A stretch of DNA of 64,000 bases, from positions 109,765,169-109,829,168 of the forward strand of contig NC_089980.1 in NCBI RefSeq assembly GCF_036417845.1, written 5' to 3'. Source of the stretch: Apteryx mantelli (lineage: Eukaryota; Chordata; Aves; Apterygiformes; Apterygidae). The stretch's first letter is position 1; every line of letters begins with the position of its first letter. A program made the translations under genes and the position numbers. Shown one piece after another: positions 36,251 to 47,300 of the stretch. A model generated the notes under the pieces. The model searched no databases. It worked only from the letters and a program-made list of their open reading frames with translations, and was not told the origin of the DNA.

Positions 36251-39160
36251 TCAGTTATCTTTTAATGTGCTTAAACACAAGATCTAAGATGTCATTTATG
36301 TTTCTCATTTTGACTGCTGGCTTACTGCATAAATAAAATGCTTAAAATAATAGTGATGGATTTCTATTTTTTCCTTTTTTACTTTATTATTGCTCAAAAG
36401 CACATTCTTAACCATCAAGTTGCTGCATGGAAATTCTCCCAGAGTAAGTCCTCAGTGGATACAGATCAGGAACAAGTAACTAATCCTCTTCTTCACATAA
36501 AGCAAATCAGGAGCAGAGGCTGTAGGTATGGAAAAGACCAGGTGACATACATTACTTTCCACTTAACCATAATCTGTTTATGGTAATGAATTTGTTGCCA
36601 ACAGTCAGTTAAAGAAGACTTGAAGATTAACTGAGGCAGGGTGATGGAACTACCCTGAGATGTTTTAATAACCTGACAAAACATCTTTATGAGGTTCATC
36701 CTCATCCTCTATCCTCATAAGCTGCTTTGAACCCTCAAGTGAAGTTAAATTAAAGTCTTAACAAAATTGTCCCTGAGGGGCTGTCTTGCTCTGGCACTTG
36801 TAGGGTTTTAAATATACCAGCCAGGTAGTTAAGCACTTGGCAAGCTTTGAAAACGTCTACACTTTCTTTCTAAACAAAATGTTTCTGGTAATTCTGACCA
36901 AGGGCATTCTGATCTCTCCAGTACAGGCAGATGCAATTTTCAATGCTACCAGTGTACTTCTAGAGCACAAATGCACATGAATTTGAGATCTGAGAGTAAC
37001 CATGGGCTGGGAGGAGGCTACTTTGGGACCAAAAACCTTTACAAGCAAAGCTACAGACTTTACTTAATCCAACACCAAAACAATTAGTCCACCTCATATC
37101 ATATTAAATCTAAGCTACACAAACCGTCAAGGATAGGATTCAGCCCACCATTGTGGATACCTAACTTACACAAAGCAATCCTCCTAAAGCAATTCCCTAT
37201 CTTCCCCATACAGTCAATGGAAAGCCTAAAGGTTCTTTTAAGGATCTTCTGGAGGTCTCCAGATGCTCCTGTTAGTTCTAAGTTTTAGTTCTTAAAATGG
37301 CTGAACAGTAATATACATAATTTAAAATAAATCCAACAAGTGTCATTAAAAATAACCAGATTCCACATAAAATGGTACCAAATTTACATCTCCTGTGCAC
37401 TTTTATGTCTAAAGAACCCTGGTGTAAATATTTAAGCAGCAAAATATATGCATATTACTACCAGAAATAATCAATAGCCCTACTGCTACACAGACGATGG
37501 AATTCATTTGGAGCAGACTAATTTAATCATATCATTTTATCATGCTACAAATAACTTCAACATTTAAATATTGCTTCTAATTACTAACAAACTGAGGGTT
37601 TTTCTTATGAATCATCTGAACTATGGGCCTAAGAAACATTACTGAATAAAGTCTACTGCCACCTTTATTTGGTGCAAGATTTTTAATTTTAATTTTAGTC
37701 AACTTGGCTATGAAGCTATGTGCAGCATCTCAAAATAAAACACTACTTTTAAATATATTCACAACTTTAAAAATTAACAGTTAGGCTGATGTTAAAACTG
37801 GGAAGATCTTCTTGGAAAGAAGAGGCTTCTTCTACAGCCAAGTGTAAAATGCTATGTCAATACATAAGGTAACATACTCAAAGTAAAAAACAGAAAACCG
37901 AAAAATAGTACCATAAATCTAATAATCCAGTGGTGGAATATTTTTGTTGTCTTTAAATAACTCAACAAAATGAACAGTGCATTTGAAGAAAAACTGTGAG
38001 AATAGGAGGTTTGGGGTTGTTTTTAGGTTTGGGGCTTGTTTTTTTGTTGTTTTTTGTTTGTTTTTTCTAAATCAGTGGATGTCAGTCACTACAAAATCTG
38101 AACTTACTGAAAGCTCCAAAGGTACAAACACTCTGCCCCCACCTTTTTCTGCCCCTCCCTTTCCTCCCCTGAAACCCCAAACCACCTAGCCAAAAGTGTA
38201 AGCAAAGCTGCAATGTAGCCTTCCACAGCTCCGCCTGCTGTATTAATTTAGCCTACTGTTTCACATCTACGAAATCAAACACACACAGTATGTGAGAAAG
38301 TTTTATCGTTTTAGAATCAAAATATCCCTTAAAATATTTACATTTTACAGTAAAAAGGATAGTAAAACACAAAGTAATGTACAAGCTTAGGTATTCAAGT
38401 TTTTGAAGCATGGAAAATGATGGAGAAATGACTGACTACTACAAATCATATTTTGAAGAATTTAGTTTAAAAATGTTTTCTTATTAAAACAAGTGCAGTT
38501 TAAAGCAATAACATTCAAGCATCTCAGCCTTCCAATTTCTGGTCACAAACTGCTTCAGATGCGTAGGAAATATTTGAAAAACTAACGAAATACACTTGAA
38601 TTATTTTATTGTACTACTGAATAATTTAAAAAGAACTCTTCACACCACCGAGCATATTATATTTTGTTGTAATGTGTGTGGATTCTGAGGCTCTGCTACA
38701 GTCTTTAAAAACAGTGCAATTTAAAAAGAAGGTTATTGTATGAAATTCACCTTTAAAATTATCAGAGCATCTTAAAACAGAAGAGAGCACAAATTACCAA
38801 AGGCAGCAACTATATTGCATACTTGACTAAAGCCAACTTCATCAGCTGAGAAAATTTCTAAGCCTTTATTGCATATTAATAAAAGAAAGAAATCTTTAAA
38901 ATTTTGAATATACAGCAATGTAAATTTTTTTAAAAATATTAAACTCCTACTTCTAGCAATAGTTGGTATAATGAAAAAAAGGATGAGTATTGGTACAGTG
39001 ACTGGTACCAAAACACAGACTTGTTTCTGCAAAACACCAACACTGAATAAAAAAAGATGGCACAATCCTAGCAGGCTTTTTTTTTTTTTTATACAAAGTT
39101 TTACGACATTACTCTTAACAGTTTATTTAAATAGGATTTTGAAAGACTGCCTGCATCTTT
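36210..39160 (-). other. PHF3: PHF3 3' untranslated region (extent uncertain)
   Basis: This is AT-rich non-coding sequence past the PHF3 stop on the - strand. AATAAA hexamers on that strand (TTTATT on +) occur at 39122, 38865, 38605, 37664, 36383 and 36222. The first lies only 34 bases after the stop and is a less likely end for a vertebrate mRNA of this type. A T-run on the + strand near 39078-39090 and a run of T with G around 38038-38066 are simple-sequence features. No open frame here resembles a known protein. Confidence 0.4.
36222..36237. promoter_or_regulatory. Palindromic bidirectional polyadenylation signal candidate
   Basis: The 16-nt sequence TTTATTGATCAATAAA is its own reverse complement, so it presents a canonical AATAAA hexamer on each strand. 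It lies about 2.4 kb past the EYS stop (+ strand) and about 2.9 kb past the PHF3 stop (- strand), between two convergent genes. T-rich and TG-containing sequence follows within 100 bases on the + side (for example around 36290-36315), and TG-containing sequence on the - side. Use by either gene is inference; other AATAAA-type hexamers exist closer to both stops. Confidence 0.45.
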
Positions 39161-41343
39161 TTACCTTTTGCTTTTAGTTCTGTCACTGTGGTCCCTATGT
39201 CTATCTCTGTTCTTTTCACTTTCTCGTTCTCTATGTTTCTCTCTACTTTTCTCCTTCTCTTTATCCTTTTCATGAGCCTGTTCTTCAGTTTTAGGCTTAT
39301 CGGTCTTTTTTTCTGGATTTCTAGTCTCTCTGGGGCATTTTCCATCAGAACCCCTATCATTGTGTGGAGGTCGCAATCTTTCTTTGTCTCTATGTCCTTC
39401 CTCTCTACTCTTCCTCTCTCTCTCTTTTTCCTGGTTTCTGTCTCTGCGCCTATTTCTTTCAGAATCTTGCTCCCAGTATTTTTCATTGTTCCACTCTTTT
39501 TCATGTTTGTCTTTCTTTTGGTGATGGGAATCACTATAGAACCTTTGCCTGTGTTGATCATTTTTTCCTCTACTGAACCCTCTGTCCAAATGCTGTTCTT
39601 GTCTGCCCCAAGGGTCGCTATGACGTCTTTCTGGTCTCCTGCTGTCTTTACTCTGAAAAAAATTTTCTGGCCCCAAAAATCTTGATTGTTTGTGAGCCAC
39701 TGGTAGCCCTTGTGCAATGGGTCCGGTATAGTGTGGTGGTTGACCTGATAAATGAACTACAGGTGGCCATGGCATCATCGGATTTTGAGGAAAACCAAAG
39801 CCTGGAGGAGGAAGAAGTGGAGGTGGCAAATGAGGAGGAAACCCAAACATAGGGCTGTTTTGTGGAGGAAAGTTATGAGGTGTAGGAGTCTGAAACTGAA
39901 ATCCAGGTGGATTAGGTTTAGGATGCTGAAAATTGTGCTGCGGAGGTCTAACAGATGAGAAGCTGCCACTTGTAACAGGGCTTGGGATTTTGGAAATAAA
40001 TTCAGAACGAGAAGAATTTTCTGTTTCAAAATGAGATGAAGTTGTTGCTGGTCCTCTTCTAAATGAGTTCACTGTTTCAATGTTTTGCATCAAGGTATCT
40101 TCCTGCAAGTTCTTGGTATCTTCTGCTTGTGATGCACATACATTATCTGCTTTCGTTGCAGTTGAACTATACTGCATCTCATTTGCTTGTGCATCACCTT
40201 GATACAGGTTTAAGCCCTTTTCTCCAGAAGACTGTTTATTCTCTAATTCCATTTGATCATTTCCTGAAACATTTTGTCGGTCTTCATTTCTGCTAACATC
40301 TCCTTCCTTGTTTTCTGAAGCATTAGTCTGTTGGTTTCGTCCAGCTGCCTGTCGTGGGTCTCTTTTAAGATTAATAAACGGTGGAGATTTAGAGGTATTA
40401 GCAGTTGTACCTTCAGCAGAGCCTACATTAACATTGTTCTCATTGCTTTTTTTCCCTGCATTTGATGAGGAAGAAGAAAAGCTAGAATTTGTGGTCCTTC
40501 TGACTTCCTGTGCAACATTCTCCTTGTCATGTAATTGCCACTTTGGATCATTTTCTTTACTTTCTTCAGTTTCTTTATTCTGTGACTGAGCAGATAAATT
40601 TGCTAAAAATGCTTCTGTGGAAACATCTGGAGGTTTTCCCTTCAGACTAAGGCCTATCAAAGTTCCAGCACTTCTTGCAGAACTTGAGGTCCCTACAGCT
40701 GTTGCGTCCACTTTTACAGTAGCATCAGTGGATTCTTGTAGACCGTCCAACTTAGTCTTTGTTTCACCAACTTCAGTAGGTACATCAGCAATATCCATAT
40801 TTTCTTCTTTTAAGGTTGCTTGTTCATTTAATAATGGTACGTCTTCACTGGGACTCGCTTCTGACTTACTGTGTTCATATAACTGCCCTGTAGTACCCAA
40901 CAGGCTTTGAAGAATATCATCCACTGGCAGTGGTTTATTTGCTAGCTCCAGAGTAGAAGGTTGATTTTCCCATCCAACCAGGACTCCGGGAAGGAATCGG
41001 AGAGGCTTCGGTGGTTCATGTTTGGTGCTTTCCACTAAAGGTTCAATAACTGCAGGAGCATCTTCTATATTAGACTGTTGAGATTTATTTCTCTGCTTGT
41101 GTAGCACAGTTGTGAAGGAATTAAAAAAATCATTTTCTTCTTCTTCTTCTAGTGCCAATTCATTATGAGAGACTTCAGGTTTGTTTGGCTTGCTTTTCTT
41201 CTCTGGTGGCAAGTTACTCAAGGTACTTTCAGAAACTTCATCCACAAAGCTACTACTAACACTTGCAACAGCAGTAATCTGTCTCTTCATTTTCTGACGA
41301 ATTATCAATCCCAGTAATAGATTTGGTCGATGTACTTCAATCC
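39161..41343 (-). CDS. PHF3: PHF3 terminal coding exon: end of SPOC, linker, proline-rich and Arg/Glu-rich tail
   Basis: The exon has 2,183 coding bases after the acceptor GATTTTGTACAG, up to TAA at 39161-39163. It opens with the last SPOC strand ([18 protein letters not shown]). Conserved islands follow: [17 protein letters not shown] (about 41,090-41,150), [18 protein letters not shown] (about 40,970-41,015) and [19 protein letters not shown] long Ser/Asn/Glu-rich disordered stretch leads to a proline-rich block (about 39,750-39,950, with [17 protein letters not shown]). The end is an Arg/Glu/Lys/Asp mixed-charge tail finishing RTKSKR. Such tails are common in splicing- and transcription-linked proteins and favour phase separation. 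Long open frames on the opposite strand here are by-products of the biased codons. Confidence 0.96.
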
Positions 41344-44300
41344 CTGTACAAAATCACAACAGCAATTAATTGTCTATTTAACATTTTGGTTAAAGCAATC
41401 ATTTTAACAAAAAAATAACCCACAATTGCTATAATATTTTGTAAGAGTAATAATTTTATGTTATTAAGTCCGACTTTGAAATCTCCCATCATTGATCAGA
41501 ACAAACCACAGTGAGGTACTATGCTACAGTAACATTAAGATTACAGAACACTACAGATTCCTAGAGCAGAGTAAGCAAGACAACAAAATGCAGCAAAAAA
41601 GCTACAATACTTTTCATTACAAAACATTTAAAAATAATCAAAATTGTAATTCCAACATAAAAGTTATGACTTCAAGAACTGCAAACTGAAATTGCTTTAA
41701 GTAAGCTATCACCCATTGTAACTTCGAAATACAGAATACAAGACAGTTTACATCTAGTCACTTAAGAAAAAAAATTAGAAATTAAACACCACGTTAGACT
41801 AAGATAGCTAGAATCTAACACAGTGGTAGCAAAACACAAGAAAAAAAAAACAAAAAAAAAGGTTAATAGCATACTCACAGCTCCACAGTCTCCTAATCAA
41901 TTTCTTCAAAGGTTTACCTAGAATTACCTATTAATGTATACAAATATCTAAATATCTAAAGGGAGAGTGTCAAGAGGATGGGGCCAGACACTTTTCAGTG
42001 GTGCCCTGTGATAGGACAAGAGGCAACGGGCACAAACTGAAACACAGGAAGTTCTGTCTTAACATGAGGAAAAACTTTTTCACTGTGAGGGTGACAGAGC
42101 ACTGGCACAGGTTGCCCAGAGAGGTTGTGGAGTCTCCTTCTCTGGAGATATTCAAAACCCGCCTGGATGCAATCCTGTGCAACGTGCTCTAGGTGACCCC
42201 GCTTGAGCAGGGGGGTTGGACCAGATGATCTCCCGAGGTCCCTTCCAACCTCAACCATTCTGTGATTCTGTAATGACTTTCCAAAATGCTTCCCTCATTC
42301 CAGGAAGGCACTGTATTTCAAGGTACAGTATTGTCCATCTCTCAAGAGGTAAATTTGTTCATTATGTATTTTGTTCTGAATAATTTAGATTCTTGGGGTG
42401 GGAGGACAACAAACACAGCCCTCTCTCCCCCCAAATGGTGGTCTTGTTCTATTGAGTTGAATCCAGCACATCATAACACAAGTTTATGCATAGCTGGTCC
42501 AAGTAATACATCACGCTGAGCAGTACCGAGAGGTCATTTTTGGTTTTGTGGATTTTTAATACAGATAAATTACCTAGAAAGAAAAACAACTAAAAAGATC
42601 ATCTGGATAAAAATGAAAAAGAAGGTCAACCTCTTTATTTAAAAGCATGTAAAATCAAGTAAATATTTTGAAATTAATAATGATTTGAGAAATTTTCAAC
42701 TTCCGGAAAGCCTGATCCATTACTACAGAAAGGGGCACAAGAGTCAATAAGTGACAAATGGAGGGTTTCTCAACTGCATAGATAATTCCCAGGTGAAATA
42801 AAGCTCTTCAAAAATTTTATTTTCCCTGTAGATGATTATGGCCATATGAACGTAAATTTAGGTAGTGCTTTATCATTGGTCAGTATAAAAATATTTTTAC
42901 TATTTTTCAAATGGCCCAAATCAAAGCTGTTCAGAGTAAAATGAGACCTACAGGGTCTGTGCCTCCATCCTGGCAGCAAGGAACACACAACAATCCTTCA
43001 CAGTGGGCTACTTAGTGCAGGGTAATTTTGATTCCTGTATGCGCAGAAATGCTCTAAAAATGCTCCGGCATTCAAAGCAGAGCCAGGTAAGTATTGATAA
43101 GTTCTGCGGAGTATTCTGTCATTTCACCAAATGCTCTTCTAAAGGACATACCATCAAAGGACTCAAAGAAATACAGAAGACTGTCACTGCATTTGACCTG
43201 GACAATACCCCAAGAGAAGTTTCCGTTAACTGGATTATCTTCAAAAAGAGTCTGTTGGGAATAAACTATGTGCAGTGCTGCACCATCCACAATGAATCTA
43301 CTTCCTATCTTTTTCTCATTTGATATCTAACCATTTCCCTTTCAGCTTTACCTACTTCTAGTTCTCATTCCCTTCAATTGCTAAATTCTCTCTACATCCC
43401 TTTGCTGTATCTTATCCCCTCTTAGTTTCATCCCTGACTATCCCAAAAGGAAAAATCATCCACAAATATTTACAGCCAGAATAAACTGATACAGAAGAAC
43501 CCAGGTGTAAGCAGAACAACTGAGAGCCATTTCAGGATCATTTCTTCCTTGTCCATCTGTTTAAGTTTTCCTTTTTTCTTTTTTTTTTAATTTGGAAGAC
43601 TCAAGGAAAACAACAAATTAGTGAAGAATCAGGACATTTCAAATAATGAAATACACTATTTTTAAGTCAAAAAATCAATATGGAATTCTGTACAACTACT
43701 ATCATAGGTCGCTTGCATCACTGAATTTACTGAGATTGTAACACCTGAGTTAGAGGAAGACTACTAAAAACAGTTACTCAGTATTTTTTCTACGATAGTA
43801 TTTTTTTAAAGTATCAAAATAATCTTACAATTTGAAATACTTTTAAAGGAAGCTAATATAACACTAAGGAATACTCATGACACATTTGAACAGAATATCT
43901 TGGCATTTTTCACAAAAACTTTAACTGTAGTTTTAGAAATTATTTTTCCTCTTAAATTCCTATTATACCCTTCTTTGGAGAGTGTTATGATAATGAAGTT
44001 CCAAATTCCATGCTGTACCTACCAGGCCCATCAAAAGGCACAAGGTGATGTGGAACTTTATCTGAAGAGCCTAAAGGGATGAGATACAAATCTTTCACTT
44101 GCTTCATGTTATTGGCAGCTACACCATAACGTTTTCTGCTGCTGAAATAGGCAAACAGCAAAGCATAGGAAATCTGATCCTCTTCAGTCACAGGGGTAAA
44201 GCGAACTACACAGATTTCCTATTTACAAAAAGAGAGAGAGAGAGAAAAACCACAACGGTTACATATATTTTACTATGAAATTTTAATTGTTTTAGTGACT

Positions 44301-47300
44301 GCTTTTCATTTAAAAGTACAGTTCAAAGAAGAGGAAAAGATACCTCTCCAAAAACACAGAGAACAGAGGAGGCAGAAGGAGAAGACACAGGGCCAAAAAG
44401 AATCAAGAAAACTGAGAAAACAAGTGAGAAGCTTTCAGCATAAAACAAAGAAATCATTACAGTGCATGACAAAAAAGCCAACATTTTATATTAGCCTGCT
44501 AAATAAGAAATTTTTAGGAAAGAATGCCAACTTCCAAGCAATTATTCCCATCCTGCCATTAACACTATTAGAAAGCCTTATTTTGTACAGTCTGTCATGT
44601 CTAAGAAACCGATTAACACTAGGGGAAGACCAGTATCCAAAGCCTAGAATTAGGTACACAAGCAAGGAAGTATGCACCTTCCAATTACTTCAAACAATAG
44701 TATTTACTTCTGTGCAGTGACATTAACATACCATAATGCATTTTTAAGACTCAAATATCATACAGCATCATCACATTATAAATCAAGTAATGTAATCTTA
44801 TCAAGTAATATAATCTTAAATTTCTGCTTTAAAACACAGTTGTTCCCCATTTCAGAAATTAGAGAAAGGTACTTCATTGTAGGAAAGTTTTGTGCATTAA
44901 ATGGCTACTAAAGCCTCAAGAACAATTTAGGTACTTCACTACCTAAACTCTGAACTGTGCTCACGGAACAAAATATCTACTGCACCAGGTTTCAGTGTTT
45001 TTGAAAATCCCTAAGCACATAAGCTTGGAGAAATCCCAGGCTGAGCAGTACTGCTGTTTATGAAACACAGGCAGCGCAAGTTAGGCATTTGTGAAGCAAG
45101 CCTTCTTAGGCAGAAGCTTTTGAATTCTGTGAAACTCAGGGTGAATACAGGAAGTTGAAATATTGGCCTTGGCAGCCAACTGAAAAAAGAAGAGACATAG
45201 AGCTTAAAAAAAAAAAATAATAATAATAATAATAAAAATATGTATATTCAAATCCCAAATGGTCTTTCACAGATTTTAGACCTACACTATTCATACATTT
45301 CATCAGAGAAAATCAATGACGTGGACTTCACTGGGACAACTAAAGCTCCTTCCACCTGAATATATCTGAGTAGGCATGGAGCAAGCTTACTGCACCTTCT
45401 TAAGAGAAGGTAGAATTACTGCTCCAGAACACATCTCCTGAAGTCTGTCCATCCCAAGATTTGTTAATTTAGCCACATCTCATAATACAGTCTCAACACA
45501 CCAAGCTTAATAGCACTTAGGACAGAGTCTTACTCTGCAAGAACAGCAATGAGCATGCACTGGCCTTTAAATCAAACAGATGCATAGACAGGATATTCTT
45601 AAAATTTGTGGAAGAAATAAGTGAGAATTTAGTTTACCTCCATAAATAAGTCTCCCAGTTTTTTTCTTGGCAAAGATAGCTAGCCTTGAGAATATAAAGC
45701 TAATGGAAACTAGATCTACCTTTGAAAGCTAATTACCATTAGCTCTTTAGCTAATACTAAGTGGTATAAAGTGAAATCTCAGTCTGTTCTCAGCTGAAAG
45801 GTGTTTTTTTTTTTTTTTTTTTTTAATTGCCTCAAGTCACAAAACTGGAAACCAGTGCCTGCATCTCACTGCATCCTGTACCTGAAACCACTCCTTAAGC
45901 CATCATTACATTCACTAGCTAAAAGAAGGCATATCATCATTACATGTGAAGGAGAAGACAGCAGCGGAGCAAGCATACACTGAAAGCCTAGGCAACCAAC
46001 AAGCTGGTACACTGACTCTATGTACCTTGCTTCAGCACCCCCCAGACCCTCTCTTATCATTGTTAAGAATTAGAAGTCAAATCAACACAGCCGATGTTGT
46101 GGTGGCTGTCTGCTACAGACTGCCTGATCAAGTTAAGATAAGTAGACAAAGCCTTTTTTTAGACAACCAGAGGAAGCCTCACAATTTCAGACCTGACATT
46201 CCTGAGGGGACCTAACCCACCCCAATATCAGCAGGATGGACAAGACAGCAAGATGTAAGCAATACAGAAAATTTCTAGAGTGTTGAAGATCATTTCTTGA
46301 TGCAGGTGATCAACAAGCCAACTAATGGAGGCATTCTGCCAGTCCTGTTAGTCATGAAGTCATATGGAGCATGAAGGTCAAGGGCAGCCTCAGCTGCAGC
46401 CACCATGAGCCTGCAGAGTTTACAGTCATGAGACAACTGAGCAAGACGAGCAGTAAAGTTACAACCCTGGACTTTAGGAGAGCAGCATTTTCAGAGATTT
46501 CTCGGTAGGATCCCATGAGAGACTGCCTTGTAAGGTAAAGCATTCTACAAAAGACTGTATAGCTTCAAAGGACAAGATGGTCCATTATAATGTGCAGGGA
46601 TTAGCGTGTGACAAGAGGCCAGCATGGACAAACAAGGAAATGAACTCAAACACACGGAAGGAAACACAGAGACAAGGGAAGCAGGGATGGGCTACCCAGC
46701 AGGAACACTGCCTGAGGGCACAGGGATGGAGTTCAGTGCCACAACTCAGCAGGAGTCAAAAGCAGTAAGGTTTGTGAAGTAAAACAAGAAGTGTTTCCAT
46801 GACTGTATCGCAACAAGAAAGCTAAGGAAAATGGGGGGACACTCCTCAATTAAGTGGGGAGCTAGTGACAAAGGGCATGGGAAAAAACAAGATACTCAAA
46901 GCCTTCTTTGCCTTGGTCTTTACTGGTAAGGCCTGCTCAGGCCTCGCAGGTCCCTGGGCCTAGTAGCAGAGTCTGGGGAAGTGAAGCAGTAGCTGTGGCA
47001 GAGGAAGAGCCTGGGAGCACTTTGGCCAACTAGACATACACAAGGCCAGTGGACCGGAGGGGAGGCATCCCAGAGTGCTGAGGCAGCTGGCCAACGCCAC
47101 TGTGGGATTGCTCTCCATTGATAATCTTTGAAAGGTCCTGGCAGTCAGAGGAAGTTTCCGGTGACTGGAGAAAGGCAAACATTATGTCCTCCTCCAGGAA
47201 AAGCAAGAAGGAAGATGCAGGGAACTACAGACCTGTCAGCCTCACCTCACTTAGGAACCATCACAGAGCAAATCCTCCTTGAAGCCATTTGCAAGCACCT

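Noticed and set aside
39188..39685. 165-codon open frame on the + strand, rich in Phe, Ser, Leu and Ile
   Set aside because: It is antisense to the PHF3 Arg/Glu/Lys-rich tail; its composition is the mirror of that codon bias, and it has no protein-like motif.
39127..39717. 196-codon - strand open frame overlapping the PHF3 terminal exon
   Set aside because: It is a shifted frame through the same purine-rich tail; the PHF3 frame alone carries conserved motifs and joins in phase with the upstream exons.
44295..44720. 141-codon + strand open frame rich in Lys and Gln
   Set aside because: It is antisense in a PHF3 intron, in A-rich sequence that yields Lys/Gln codons by composition; no domain was seen.
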